DNA of 64,000 nucleotides from Chitinophaga pinensis (GTDB lineage: Bacteria > Bacteroidota > Bacteroidia > Chitinophagales > CAMDFR01). Positions 18,139 to 27,660 of this stretch are shown piece after piece (positions within the stretch are counted from its first letter, which is position 1; each line of letters opens with the position of its first letter). The stretch lies in assembly GCA_945897725.1 (NCBI GenBank), contig CAMDFR010000015.1:1-64000 (forward strand), read 5' to 3'. A model generated the notes under the pieces. That model was not told the origin of the DNA. It searched no databases and saw only the letters and a program-made list of their open reading frames with translations. The position numbers and the translations under genes are program-made.

Positions 18139-18681
18139 ATGAAGACCACTAAATTATTGATTTTTTGCTTTATAGCATTCCTTACCTTCTTAAGCGTTCA
18201 AACATTTGCCCAAGAGGCGACTGGTACAGAAACAGCAAAAAAAATGTTTACAGAAAAGACACTACCAGTAGTTACATTGTCGGATATGAATGGGAAAAAG
18301 GTGAATGTTTCAGACCTCGGTAAAACTGGAAAGATAACTGTTTTTAGTTTTTGGGCAACATGGTGTATTCCATGTAAAAAGGAACTTAGTGAATTGGATA
18401 AAGTATACGAAGAATGGCAAAAAAAGTATAATCTAGATTTAGTCGCTGTGTCAATAGATGATGTAAGAAATACAGCGAAGGTAAAAACCTATGTAAATGG
18501 CGAAGGTTGGACTTATAATGTCCTTTTAGATATAAACCAAGATTTGAAAAGAGCTATGGGTATTCAATCGGTACCTTATACAGTGTTAGTGGACAAAAAA
18601 GGTAATATTGTATACATTCACAATGGCTATATTGAAGGCGATGAGTTAGAGCTTGAAAAAGAAATTCAAAAAATATTATAG
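18139..18681 (+). CDS. TlpA-like periplasmic thioredoxin
   Basis: A 180-residue exported thioredoxin-fold protein. The signal peptide (about 1-25) is followed by the AhpC/TSA-Redoxin-type domain with FWATWCIPC at 71-79 (redox Cys76 and Cys79) and a cis-Pro segment QSVPYTVLVDKKG. TlpA/ResA proteins reduce or isomerise disulfides outside the cytoplasmic membrane, for instance in cytochrome c maturation. It lies divergently from DUF6029 and the Omp28-like CxxC lipoprotein, which may be partners. A strong terminator follows. Confidence 0.93.
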   Translation: MKTTKLLIFCFIAFLTFLSVQTFAQEATGTETAKKMFTEKTLPVVTLSDMNGKKVNVSDLGKTGKITVFSFWATWCIPCKKELSELDKVYEEWQKKYNLDLVAVSIDDVRNTAKVKTYVNGEGWTYNVLLDINQDLKRAMGIQSVPYTVLVDKKGNIVYIHNGYIEGDELELEKEIQKIL

Positions 18682-18718
18682 ACCTATAAGTTTATAGTAT
18701 TCAATCAAACATAAAGAG

Positions 18719-18742
18719 CAGCCAATTTTATTGGCTGTTTTT
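18719..18742 (+). terminator. Terminator of the TlpA-like gene
   Basis: Perfect 8-bp stem CAGCCAAT/ATTGGCTG with a TTT loop, followed by TTTTT. Confidence 0.8.
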
Positions 18743-19181
18743 ATTTAATTCTTGTATACAAATAATCTAGGCCGTTTTCACAATCGCAATACAATGCAAG
18801 CGTGTCGTCACCTTTAAAGTCAATTCTAAGGCTATCACCTAAATTATATTCTTTGCCATTGTAACGGTAACTAGCTGTGGTGGTAAGGATATAGTTTTCG
18901 CTTAGTGAATCTACTTCTTGAACAACACGATACATCCCATTCACCAGTTGTATACTATCTCTGTACTTATCATATTCTCCCAAATTATTGAAACTTATCC
19001 AAATTTGATATCCACCCGCAGATGGAATTTCACCTTCCCCATGTTTGCCATATGATTTTACTAGATTCCATTTTCCATATAACTTTTCAAGAGACGTATC
19101 AGGTAATTTAATTTCTTTCTTGCACGAAGTGGCAATGAACAAGGATATGATAATGATGCAAATGCTATAGAAGTATTTCAT
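18741..19181 (-). CDS. Small lipoprotein, possibly lipocalin-like
   Basis: A 146-residue protein with a signal peptide and lipobox IATSC (Cys20) followed by Lys residues. The mature part has LEKLYGKWNLVKSYG, the kind of opening seen in lipocalin-like Bacteroidota lipoproteins, then alternating beta-strands (GGYQIWISF, YILTTTASYRYNG, YCDCENG). No family can be named with confidence. It is convergent with the TlpA gene. Confidence 0.75.
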   Translation of the reverse strand: MKYFYSICIIIISLFIATSCKKEIKLPDTSLEKLYGKWNLVKSYGKHGEGEIPSAGGYQIWISFNNLGEYDKYRDSIQLVNGMYRVVQEVDSLSENYILTTTASYRYNGKEYNLGDSLRIDFKGDDTLALYCDCENGLDYLYTRIK

Positions 19182-19275
19182 GGTGATAAATTGGTTATAA
19201 AACGAAGTTAGGTTTTTTATTTCAAACAGAAAAGCGCACTTCTTATTAGAATAAATTCATAAATCACGTAAGCGC

Positions 19276-20631
19276 CTAGACCCTCTTTAACTCAAATTTT
19301 TCAATTTTGTTATAAAGATGACTTCTTTGAATGTTTAGCTCATCGGCTGTTTTTGAAATGTTCCAATCGTTGGCTTTCAAGCGATGTTGAATAAAAAGTT
19401 TTTCGAAATGTTCTTTAAACTCATGAAAATCTTTAAACTGTTCGAATATATCGGTCGTTGTTTTCTTTGTAGAAGGTTTTGTTACATAGTTTTGAAGATC
19501 CTCTTCTGTAATTTTTTCTCCACAAAGAATAACTAATCGCTCGCAAACATTGCGCAGTTCTCTGATATTGCCTGTCCAGTTGAAATTTTCTAGTTCTTGC
19601 AAAGCCTTAGGCAGTATTGCTTTTCTAGGTACTGTATATTCTTCGCAAATCTCTTTGATGAATTTTTCTGCAAGCAAAGGGATGTCCGATCTTCTATCAT
19701 TTAGTGAAGGTACATGGATCAAGATTACACTTAGTCTATGATACAAGTCCAAGCGAAATCTTTTATGTTCTACCTCTTCCAGCAAATCTTTATTAGTAGC
19801 AGCGATGACTCTCACATCTACAGTAATGTCTTTTTCACCGCCCACTCTTGTAATTTTATTTTCTTGTAAAGCTCTGAGCATTTTTGCTTGCGCTTCAAGA
19901 CTCATGTCGCCAATTTCGTCAAGGAAAAGTGTCCCACCACTTGCTTGCTCAAACTTGCCTATTCTTTGTTTCATGGCAGACGTAAAAGCTCCTTTCTCAT
20001 GTCCAAACAATTCACTTTCGATAAGTTCAGATGGAATAGCAGCGCAATTTACTTCCACCAAAGCGGATTTATTTCTATTGCTTCTTTCATGGATCCAGCG
20101 TGCGACCAATTCTTTACCAGTACCGTTTTCACCAGTGATTAAAATCCGTGCATCAGTTGGTGCCACTCTTTCGATAGTATCTTTAATTTTTTGTATGGAT
20201 TCAGAATCTCCAATAATCTCTCTAGTGGTCCCTACTTTTCTTTTAAGAATTTTGGTTTCTGTTACCAAATTATTCTTGTCCATCGCGTTTCGAACCGTAA
20301 TTAATAGTCGATTCAAATCAGGTGGCTTGGAGATAAAATCGAAGGCGCCTTTTTTGGTGGCTTCTACAGCCGTTTCAATATTACCATGACCAGAAATCAT
20401 GATGTATGAAGTGTCTGGGGATACCTCTCTGGCTTTCTCCAATACTTCTAAGCCATCCATTTTTGGCATTTTGATATCAAGTAGAACAACATCATATTGA
20501 TTGTTCTGGATTTTTTCTAATGCACTCGGACCGTCTTCTGCTTCATCCACCTTATACTTTTCGTACTCTAAGATTTCTCTTAGCGTTTTTCGTATGGATT
20601 TTTCATCATCTACAAGTAATATATTTGGCAT
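19276..20631 (-). CDS. Sigma-54-dependent response regulator (NtrC family)
   Basis: A 451-residue three-domain protein. The receiver has acidic residues near 8-9, phospho-acceptor Asp52 and Lys102-type signalling Lys. The AAA+ domain (about 140-375) has Walker A GENGTGKE at 167-174 and the sigma-54 contact loop GAFTSA at 214-219. The C terminus is a Fis-type helix-turn-helix (WNISKTADELNIQRSHLYNKIEKF). Phosphorylated hexamers open sigma-54 promoters. No partner histidine kinase is adjacent and no target can be named. The stop lies 95 bases before the small lipoprotein gene, and rnpB is upstream on the same strand. Confidence 0.95.
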   Translation of the reverse strand: MPNILLVDDEKSIRKTLREILEYEKYKVDEAEDGPSALEKIQNNQYDVVLLDIKMPKMDGLEVLEKAREVSPDTSYIMISGHGNIETAVEATKKGAFDFISKPPDLNRLLITVRNAMDKNNLVTETKILKRKVGTTREIIGDSESIQKIKDTIERVAPTDARILITGENGTGKELVARWIHERSNRNKSALVEVNCAAIPSELIESELFGHEKGAFTSAMKQRIGKFEQASGGTLFLDEIGDMSLEAQAKMLRALQENKITRVGGEKDITVDVRVIAATNKDLLEEVEHKRFRLDLYHRLSVILIHVPSLNDRRSDIPLLAEKFIKEICEEYTVPRKAILPKALQELENFNWTGNIRELRNVCERLVILCGEKITEEDLQNYVTKPSTKKTTTDIFEQFKDFHEFKEHFEKLFIQHRLKANDWNISKTADELNIQRSHLYNKIEKFELKRV

Positions 20632-20682
20632 TTTCTATAAAATTAGGTTCAATTATTTTTTTGAGTGCGCAATAATTTAAAA

Positions 20683-21081
20683 AAAATAAAAACAAGCATA
20701 TAAGCCGGGTTCTGTCTTCATCAACCTTTCGGTTCATAAATCCCTATCATTTATCTACGTACTTTATCACTAAAGCACTTTAACGACCTACCCTTTTCGG
20801 GCCGCTATTTTCATAACGATGAAACGAGCCGCTTCATTCCCGAAATATATTTGGTCTTTCAACACATAAGGTTTACCCCCATACATCATTACGGACATAT
20901 GTTGTGAGCTCTTACCTCACATTTTCACCCTTACCACAATAAATTGTGGCGGTTATTTTCTGTGGCACTTTCTTCTCAGTCTCCCAAGAGCAGGCGTTAG
21001 CTGCTATGTTGCTCTTCGTTGCCCGGACTTTCCTCTTTCCCAATAAATTGGAACAGCGATAGGGCTGCCTGTTTTTATTTT
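20683..21081 (-). ncRNA. rnpB: RNase P RNA, class A
   Basis: On the minus strand the 5' part contains GAGGAAAGTCCGGGC and the 3' part ACAGAACCCGGCTTAT, the two universal blocks of bacterial type A RNase P RNA. The ends form a 16-bp P1 helix: TGCCTGTTTTTATTTT at 21066-21081 in + orientation pairs with 20683-20698, with one G-U pair. That sets the boundaries; the T-rich 3' strand of P1 can also serve as the terminator. The RNA is the catalytic subunit that matures tRNA 5' ends. It explains the whole gap between the NtrC-type regulator and the methyltransferase gene. Confidence 0.95.
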
Positions 21082-21108
21082 TTCAATGAACTATTTGTGT
21101 ACTAGATA

Positions 21109-21116
21109 CAAAGTTA
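21109..21116 (-). promoter_or_regulatory. -7 promoter element for rnpB
   Basis: TAACTTTG on the minus strand matches TAnnTTTG, 27 nt upstream of the P1 helix. Confidence 0.5.
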
Positions 21117-21164
21117 TGTAAATAAGCCATATAAATTTTCGAAGTTTGCACAAATTATTAACAA

Positions 21165-21821
21165 GTGCTTAAACGATTTAGATGGCAAATTGCTCAGTTT
21201 GTTGAGTTGAAGTGGTGGAAGCGCTATCTGAAAACGCAATCGGTTGATGCCTATTTGGAATGGAAAAGAAACTATTGGAAACAATTTCTTGTCGACATAC
21301 ATTTTGAAGAAATAAAAGAATGGCAGAAAGAAGATCAAATGCTAGACATGGGATGCGGACCTGCGGGCATTTTTAGCATCTTTTCTAATCGAACAATCAC
21401 TGCGGTAGATCCCTTATTGGATGCATACGAAAATGAGTTGATGCATTTTGATAAAGCAAACTATCCTCAAGTGCTTTTTTTTCAAGATACAATCGAGGAT
21501 TTTGTATCTGATAAAGTTTTTGACACTGTCTTCTGTCTCAATTGCATCAATCATGTGATTGATATTCGTAAAGCGATGTGCAATTTAAATCAACTCTCAA
21601 GTCAGGATGCTATTTTAATCATTAGTACCGATGCACATCGTTTCAATTTGTTGAAGTTTATTTTTAGTTGCATACCTGGTGATATTCTACATCCTCATCA
21701 ATATACTCAATCGGAATACCTTCAAATATTTGAAGCGTCGGGTTTTAAGCTCCTCCGCGCCTATGTGCTCAAACAAGAATCGATTTTTGATTATTGTGTT
21801 TTTGTAATGAAAAAAGCATAA
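21165..21821 (+). CDS. Class I SAM-dependent methyltransferase
   Basis: A 218-residue protein with motif I LDMGCGPAGIF (about 61-71), the acidic end of strand 2 in AVDPLLDAYE, and the motif IV region FDTVFCLNCINHV. The substrate is unknown; the fold is that of small-molecule methyltransferases. The best start is GTG at 21165, since no upstream ATG is in frame. It is transcribed away from rnpB and ends 82 bases before the prolyl oligopeptidase start, which has its own promoter. Confidence 0.8.
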   Translation: MLKRFRWQIAQFVELKWWKRYLKTQSVDAYLEWKRNYWKQFLVDIHFEEIKEWQKEDQMLDMGCGPAGIFSIFSNRTITAVDPLLDAYENELMHFDKANYPQVLFFQDTIEDFVSDKVFDTVFCLNCINHVIDIRKAMCNLNQLSSQDAILIISTDAHRFNLLKFIFSCIPGDILHPHQYTQSEYLQIFEASGFKLLRAYVLKQESIFDYCVFVMKKA

Positions 21822-21864
21822 ATCAGGAGCGCTTTGTTTTTGATAAATTCGTGTCTGTATCTCT

Positions 21865-21872
21865 TACATTTG
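21865..21872 (+). promoter_or_regulatory. -7 promoter element for prolyl oligopeptidase
   Basis: TACATTTG matches TAnnTTTG, with a TTG at 21840-21842 (22-base spacer). It supports the ATG at 21904 over the TTG at 21889. Confidence 0.5.
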
Positions 21873-21903
21873 TATTTTATTCTCTTAATTGAAACTTTTG
21901 ATC

Positions 21904-24039
21904 ATGCAGAAAAAAGTAATCGTTTTATTGCTAATCATCCATCTGAGTTTTTTTTTAATGGCTCAACAGATTGCCTTCCCTACTCTCATTCATACAGCAA
22001 TGGTAGATAGTTTTGATAATTACTTTGGTACCATTATTCAAGATCCCTATCGATGGTTAGAAGATGATAAATCAGAGGCGACAAAGCAATGGGTCATTGA
22101 AGAGAATAATGCTACGAATCAATACCTATCTGAGATTCCCTTTCGTTCAAAGGTGAAAGAAGAAATGACCAAAATGTGGAATTACGAAAATTATTCAGCG
22201 CCTTTTCAAGAAGGTCCCTTTACGTTTTTTTATAAGAATGATGGACTGCAGAACCAAAGTGTTTTGTACTGGCAAAAAGCAAAAAATGAAAAAGCCGAAG
22301 TCTTTTTGGATCCTAATTTGTTCAGCAGCAATGGTACTTCCTCATTGGGTGCCGTCGCATTTTCTAAGCATCAAAAATACTGTGCCTACAGTGTGCATGA
22401 AGCAGGTTCTGATTGGGAAGACATTTATATTCTAGAGATGGCGACGCAAAAGAAACTTGATATTGTCATTAAATATGCCAAGAATACTGGGATTACATGG
22501 AGAGGCGATGATGGTTTTTATTATAGTGCCTATGATAAACCAGAGAATGAAAAAATGAAATATTCCATCAAAAATGAATTTCAAAAAGTGTTTTATCATC
22601 AGATAGGAACCCCACAGGATAAGGATAAAATCATTTATCAAGACAAAGTGAATCCACTGCGGTACGCGGGTGTTTCAATCACAGAAGACGAGCACTATTT
22701 ATTCTTATATGTTTCGGAAGGTACGGATGGTTCGCAAATCAGCTATATGGATTTGACAAATCCTAAAATGAAGGAATTTAAAGTCCTGCTTCCTGGATTT
22801 AAGCAAAATCAATATGTGGTGGATAATATCGGCAATCAGTTGATTGTGGTCACCAACAGAGATGCACCAAACAATAAAGTATTGCTTATAGATCCAGCGC
22901 ATCCAGAAATGGAAAATCACAAAGAGCTTATTTCAGAGAAAGCTTTTAAATTAGAAAGCGTGAGTAGCGTGGGAGGCAAATTGTATTGTAATTATTTAGT
23001 AAATGCATGTTCTAAAATTCAAGTACACGATTTCAATGGTGCATTCTTACATACAGTGGAACTTCCAGGATTGGGCTCAGCAGGTGGTTTTGGCGGTAAA
23101 AGTACAGATAGTACCACTTATTTTTCCTTTTCTTCTTTCAATATGCCTCCAAGCATTTATGAATACCATCCTAGTTCCAATCAAAGTATTTTATACAAAG
23201 CCACCAAACTCAATTATCCTTTGTTGCCGACTGTGGTTGAACAACTTTGGTTTACAAGCAAAGACGGAACAAAAGTGCCCATGTTTGTTTTTCATCGATC
23301 GGATGTATCTATTGAAAATAATAAGCCGCAGCCCACGTTGATGTATGGATATGGTGGATTCAATATTCCTAAAACACCCGATTTTAGTGTGCAAACTATG
23401 TATTTTGTTCAGCAAGGCGGTGTTTATGTGATGGTTAATTTGCGCGGTGGTTCAGAGTTTGGAGAATTATGGCATCAAGGCGGTATGCTAGAAAAAAAGC
23501 AAAATGTGTTTGATGATTTTATAGGTGCTGCGGAATGCTTAATCCAAAAAGGAATTACTTCGAAAGATAAATTGGCCATCAATGGTAGGAGTAATGGTGG
23601 ATTGTTGGTTGGGGCCTGCATGACGCAACGTCCAGATCTATTCAAGGTAGCCATTCCAACCGTCGGTGTATTAGACATGCTCAGGTATCATAAGTTTACG
23701 ATTGGCTGGGGTTGGGCGGTTGAATATGGAAGAAGCGATAAACAAGAAGATTTTAATTATTTAATTAAGTACTCGCCGCTTCATAATATTCATGCAAACA
23801 CGGTCTATCCTGCAACACTTATCACGACGGGTGATCATGATGATAGGGTAGTGCCAGCACATTCATTTAAGTTTGCTGCTACTTTACAAGCTGCGAATCC
23901 ATCAGTCAATCCAATTTTAATAAGAGTGGATACACAGGCTGGTCATGGGGCTGGGAAACCTATCACTAAACTTATCAACGAATGGTCAGATATCATTAGT
24001 TTTACCATGTATCATTTGGGCATGACAATACCCAAATAA
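21904..24039 (+). CDS. Prolyl oligopeptidase (S9A), exported
   Basis: A 711-residue S9 family serine peptidase. A hydrophobic signal peptide (about 1-22, ending FLMAQQ) implies export. A seven-bladed propeller domain follows DPYRWLEDDKSE, and the C-terminal hydrolase domain carries the triad: Ser563 in GRSNGG, Asp near 647 in DHDDRV and His681 in AGHGAG. It cleaves short peptides after proline. The start is the ATG at 21904; the longer TTG reading would add MKLLI before the signal peptide and sits close to the promoter. Confidence 0.95.
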   Translation: MQKKVIVLLLIIHLSFFLMAQQIAFPTLIHTAMVDSFDNYFGTIIQDPYRWLEDDKSEATKQWVIEENNATNQYLSEIPFRSKVKEEMTKMWNYENYSAPFQEGPFTFFYKNDGLQNQSVLYWQKAKNEKAEVFLDPNLFSSNGTSSLGAVAFSKHQKYCAYSVHEAGSDWEDIYILEMATQKKLDIVIKYAKNTGITWRGDDGFYYSAYDKPENEKMKYSIKNEFQKVFYHQIGTPQDKDKIIYQDKVNPLRYAGVSITEDEHYLFLYVSEGTDGSQISYMDLTNPKMKEFKVLLPGFKQNQYVVDNIGNQLIVVTNRDAPNNKVLLIDPAHPEMENHKELISEKAFKLESVSSVGGKLYCNYLVNACSKIQVHDFNGAFLHTVELPGLGSAGGFGGKSTDSTTYFSFSSFNMPPSIYEYHPSSNQSILYKATKLNYPLLPTVVEQLWFTSKDGTKVPMFVFHRSDVSIENNKPQPTLMYGYGGFNIPKTPDFSVQTMYFVQQGGVYVMVNLRGGSEFGELWHQGGMLEKKQNVFDDFIGAAECLIQKGITSKDKLAINGRSNGGLLVGACMTQRPDLFKVAIPTVGVLDMLRYHKFTIGWGWAVEYGRSDKQEDFNYLIKYSPLHNIHANTVYPATLITTGDHDDRVVPAHSFKFAATLQAANPSVNPILIRVDTQAGHGAGKPITKLINEWSDIISFTMYHLGMTIPK

Positions 24040-24120
24040 TTTTTTTTAGAAATATAAACAACCTATTTTGCCAAACGTTTGTTTAAATAAAATAAGCATC
24101 ACCACAATAAATAAAAACAT

Positions 24121-25899
24121 ATGAGCACTTTATTAAAAGGAGGAGAATTTATTATCAAGGAATCTGATTCAAAAGATGTATTTATTCCTGAAGAATTCAG
24201 CGAAGAACAATTGATGTTCAGAGATATGGTAAAAGATTTTGTGGCCACAGAAATCACCCCAAACCTCGATAGGCTCGATAAGATGGAAGAAGGTTTGGCT
24301 GTTGAGAAATTACACAAAGCAGGTGCCTTAGGATTGTTGAGTACAGCCATTCCTGAGCAATATGGCGGTTCGGCGATGGACTTTAACACCAATTCTATTT
24401 TGGTTGAGCAAATGGGTGCTGCACATGGATTCTCTGTAACTCTAGGAGCGCATATCGGTATTGGTACATTACCAATTTTATATTTTGGAACTGAAGAACA
24501 AAAACAAAAATATTTACCAAAACTTGCTACCGGCGAATTGAAAGCTTCTTATTGTTTAACAGAGCCAGGTTCTGGTTCTGATGCTTTATCTGCCAAAACA
24601 AAAGCAATCATGAATGAAGCAGGGACGCATTATGTGTTGAACGGACAAAAGATGTGGATCACCAATGCAGGTTTTGCAGATGTATTTATTGTCTTCGCAC
24701 AAATTGATGGCGATAAATTTACTGGATTCATTGTGGAGAGAACAATGCCAGGGTTGACAGTTGGTGCTGAAGAACAGAAGATGGGCATCAAAGCATCAAG
24801 CACTCGACAAGTATTTTTTGAGAATGTGAATGTGCCAAAAGAAAATGTTTTAGGCGAAATTGGTAAGGGACATAAAATCGCTTTTAATATTTTAAATATT
24901 GGACGATACAAATTAGCAGCGGGCGTTTTAGGTGGATCAAAAATGGCTTTAGATGCGGCGATTAAATATGCCAATGAAAGAATACAATTTAAAAAACCAA
25001 TCGCTTCATTCGGTGCTATTAAACATAAAATAGCTGAAATGGCTATTCGAATATGGGCAGCTGAAAGTGCCATTTATAGGACTTCTGACTTGATTGACAA
25101 AAAAGAAAAAGAATTACATGCGGCAGGCAAAGCTACTCATGAATGTTTGTTAGGGGCTGCAGAAGAATATGCTATTGAGTGTGCGATGCTCAAAGTAATT
25201 GGTTCTGAAACTTTAGATTATGTGGTGGATGAAATGCTTCAAATATATGGTGGAATGGGCTTTAGCGAAGAAGCACCCGCAGCACGTGCCTACAGAGATT
25301 CGCGCATCAACAGAATTTTTGAAGGGACCAATGAAATTAATAGATTATTGACTTTGGACATGCTCATTAAAAAAGCAATGAAAGGTCAACTCGATATTTT
25401 AACGCCTGCAATGTCTATACAAAAAGAATTGATGAGCATTCCAGATTTTTCAACTTCAGAGAGTGAAGATATTTTTTACAGCGAGAAAAAGGCCATCAGC
25501 AATGCCAAGAAAGGACTCTTGATGGTAGCTGGAGGAGCTGTACAAAAATTGATGATGGAATTAGAAAGTGAGCAAGAAATTTTGATGAATGCGGCAGATG
25601 TGATGAACGATATTTATGTGGCAGAATCTGCCTTGTTAAGAGTCGAAAAATTAATTTCAATGAAAGGTGAGGCTGCTTGTGAAATACAGATTGCGATGCT
25701 GCGTGTCTTTTTGAGTGATGCGATGGAAAGAATCAATATCAATGGAAAGCACGCTATCACTTCATTTGCTGAAGGGGATGAACTACGAATGATGCTAATG
25801 GGCTTGAAACGATTTACAAAACATGAGGCTGTAAATGCAAAAGTTTTGCGTAGGCAAATCGCCGACAAACTTATAAATGATAATGGATACCTCTTATAA
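24121..25899 (+). CDS. Acyl-CoA dehydrogenase, extended C-terminal type
   Basis: A 592-residue flavoenzyme. The N-terminal and middle domains show YCLTEPGSGSDA (FAD-binding loop) and WITNAGFADV. The C-terminal helical domain ends in YRDSRINRIFEGTNEINRLL with the catalytic Glu in FEGTNEI. About 180 further residues form the extra C-terminal domain of the VLCAD/ACAD9-like class. It oxidises acyl-CoA to trans-2-enoyl-CoA in fatty acid breakdown and passes electrons to ETF. Neighbours are a prolyl oligopeptidase and a desaturase; no thiolase gene is adjacent. Confidence 0.93.
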   Translation: MSTLLKGGEFIIKESDSKDVFIPEEFSEEQLMFRDMVKDFVATEITPNLDRLDKMEEGLAVEKLHKAGALGLLSTAIPEQYGGSAMDFNTNSILVEQMGAAHGFSVTLGAHIGIGTLPILYFGTEEQKQKYLPKLATGELKASYCLTEPGSGSDALSAKTKAIMNEAGTHYVLNGQKMWITNAGFADVFIVFAQIDGDKFTGFIVERTMPGLTVGAEEQKMGIKASSTRQVFFENVNVPKENVLGEIGKGHKIAFNILNIGRYKLAAGVLGGSKMALDAAIKYANERIQFKKPIASFGAIKHKIAEMAIRIWAAESAIYRTSDLIDKKEKELHAAGKATHECLLGAAEEYAIECAMLKVIGSETLDYVVDEMLQIYGGMGFSEEAPAARAYRDSRINRIFEGTNEINRLLTLDMLIKKAMKGQLDILTPAMSIQKELMSIPDFSTSESEDIFYSEKKAISNAKKGLLMVAGGAVQKLMMELESEQEILMNAADVMNDIYVAESALLRVEKLISMKGEAACEIQIAMLRVFLSDAMERININGKHAITSFAEGDELRMMLMGLKRFTKHEAVNAKVLRRQIADKLINDNGYLL

Positions 25900-25991
25900 T
25901 TTTGTAAAATAGAATCCACTTAATTTGTTGCTATTCAAGCCTTAAAAAAGGTAAAAATTGTTAAGGGTTTCGTATTCCAAACAAAATGACA

Positions 25992-25999
25992 TAGCTTTG
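25992..25999 (+). promoter_or_regulatory. -7 promoter element for the fatty acid desaturase
   Basis: TAGCTTTG matches TAnnTTTG, 27 nt before the TTG start at 26027. Confidence 0.5.
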
Positions 26000-26026
26000 T
26001 AATTAAATAATACCAAACAACGCAAT

Positions 26027-27109
26027 TTGTCAGAAAAAATAAAATTCAAAAACCCCTCTCAGAATAATTTCTATCCGGTACTCAAACAAAGAATTGATAA
26101 GTATTTCGAAGAAAATAAGTTAAACAGAAGAGCAGACTATCGCATGGTGTTCAAAACCATCATGATGTTAGCCATGTACTTTGTACCTTATTTTTTGATC
26201 TTACATAATCCAACTTCTATTTGGCTCAATTTAGGATATGCTGTAATCATGGGCATTGGTATCGCTGGTATCGGTCTATCTATCATGCACGATGCCAATC
26301 ATCAATCCTATTCTAAACATAGCATCATCAATAATATTTTGGGATATACCTTAAATTTGATTGGTGGAAATGCCTATACATGGAAGGTGCAGCACAATGT
26401 CTTGCATCATACCTATACCAATATTCATGGGCATGATGAAGATTTGGATGCAGGTATAGTCGTGCGTTTTACAGAAGAAGCACCACATCGAAAATTTCAC
26501 AAATTCCAACATTATTATGCTTTCTTTTTGTATGGCTTAGTAACCATTTCTTGGTTGGTGATTAAAGATTTCAAAAAATTATATGCCTATCATAAGCGTG
26601 GTGTAAAAATTGGCAATACCAGCACCATGAAGGAATTGAGCATCATCGTTATGTCACGTTTGGTGTATGTTTTTTATATGGTGGTAGTACCCATTGCGTT
26701 TTTTCATATCATATGGTGGCATTATTTGATTGGTTTTTTAGTGATGCATTTTGTAGCTGGATTTATTTTGTCCACCATTTTTCAGCCCGCACATGTAGTG
26801 GAAGATGCACAATTTCCGAAGCCAGATGAAAACAATGTAATCCATGAACACTGGGCCATACATGAATTAAAGACCACTGCAAATTTTGCGAATAATAATT
26901 ATATTTTGAATTGGTATGCAGGTGGATTGAACTTCCAAATCGAGCATCATTTGTTTCCTACCATTTGCCATATTCACTACAAAGCCATCGCGCCAATCGT
27001 AAAGCAGACGGCCCTCGAACATGGCTTGCCATATATCGAATACGAAACTTATGTTGGTGCGGTCTATTCGCATTACAAAATGCTAAAGAAACTTTCCGTA
27101 GCCGCATAA
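26027..27109 (+). CDS. Membrane fatty acid (acyl-CoA/acyl-lipid) desaturase
   Basis: A 360-residue integral membrane desaturase with the three His boxes: HDANH (first), HNVLHH (second) and QIEHH (third). Four hydrophobic helices lie around them. QIEHH marks the front-end/DesA3-like group acting on fatty acyl chains in membrane lipids or CoA esters. The diiron enzyme needs a ferredoxin or cytochrome b5 donor. It appears to start at TTG, because no in-frame ATG precedes residue 41 and the promoter leaves room for a short leader. It probably adjusts membrane fluidity. Confidence 0.92.
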   Translation: MSEKIKFKNPSQNNFYPVLKQRIDKYFEENKLNRRADYRMVFKTIMMLAMYFVPYFLILHNPTSIWLNLGYAVIMGIGIAGIGLSIMHDANHQSYSKHSIINNILGYTLNLIGGNAYTWKVQHNVLHHTYTNIHGHDEDLDAGIVVRFTEEAPHRKFHKFQHYYAFFLYGLVTISWLVIKDFKKLYAYHKRGVKIGNTSTMKELSIIVMSRLVYVFYMVVVPIAFFHIIWWHYLIGFLVMHFVAGFILSTIFQPAHVVEDAQFPKPDENNVIHEHWAIHELKTTANFANNNYILNWYAGGLNFQIEHHLFPTICHIHYKAIAPIVKQTALEHGLPYIEYETYVGAVYSHYKMLKKLSVAA

Positions 27110-27118
27110 TCCTTATTT

Positions 27119-27225
27119 TTCGGGCGTATCCGCCAGCAGCAAATTTTTTCAAAAAAGTGTAAAGCACCCTTTTTATCATAACTTCAATAGCTGTCGGTCG
27201 CGCTCTTCGCTACTATCTTTTTATT
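27119..27225 (+). repeat. Fragmentary GGGC-family repeat element
   Basis: TTTTTCGGGCGTATCCGCC at the left and GCTGTCGGTCGCGCTC near 27190 look like the two parts of a decayed or interrupted member of the same repeat family as 11041-11142. The middle does not match. Confidence 0.35.
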
Positions 27226-27317
27226 GACTTGCTAAAGCGGCGTCTATAAAAAGGATATTCGCTTCGATCGCTTACGCAGATTTTAGATGCCACTTATAGA
27301 GCAAAATCTCCTTCCTA

Positions 27318-27459
27318 ATTGTCGTTGCGAACCCGCCTGCATCTGCGGGTGTGGCAATCCCTCCTTAGCGCGAGTGTTTTCCACTCGCATTTTTGTTCTC
27401 GTTCCCATTCATAAGATTGCTTCACTTTTTAAAATATAGAAAAAGTTTGCAATGACAAT
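27318..27459. repeat. Palindromic MITE-like intergenic element
   Basis: The ends form an imperfect terminal inverted repeat (ATTGTCGTTGCGAAC at 27318-27332 against AGTTTGCAATGACAAT at 27444-27459). Inside are two perfect hairpins: ACCCGC/GCGGGT around 27331-27350 and GCGAGTG/CACTCGC at 27370-27388. There is no reading frame, so it would be a non-autonomous element or structured spacer. Confidence 0.55.
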
Positions 27460-27589
27460 CAGGGGCATGTTTTTCTTCTATGGTGGGTGTTTGTTCCTCA
27501 CCTACCACCGCAGTAAACACCAATAGTCGAAGGAACAGTAAGCCAAGGTGGAAAACCATCAAATGTGAACGTAATACTGCGCGACTGAT

Positions 27590-27660
27590 TGGCAGCAGTA
27601 GCCCCGCTGGGATTTCGCGGGCTACTGCAGAAAGCAGGGTGCTTGCACGCGCCCAAAAAT
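27590..27660 (-). repeat. GGGC-family repeat element, inverted copy
   Basis: A perfect 10-bp hairpin (GCAGTAGCCC at 27595-27604, GGGCTACTGC at 27619-27628) is followed by GCAGGGTGCTTGCACGCGCCC and AAAAAT. Read on the minus strand it begins TTTTTGGGCGCGTGC, the same opening as the other members. Confidence 0.45.

Noticed and set aside
19805-20389. A 194-codon plus-strand frame opposite the NtrC-type regulator
   Set aside because: It is the antisense shadow of a well-supported AAA+ domain.
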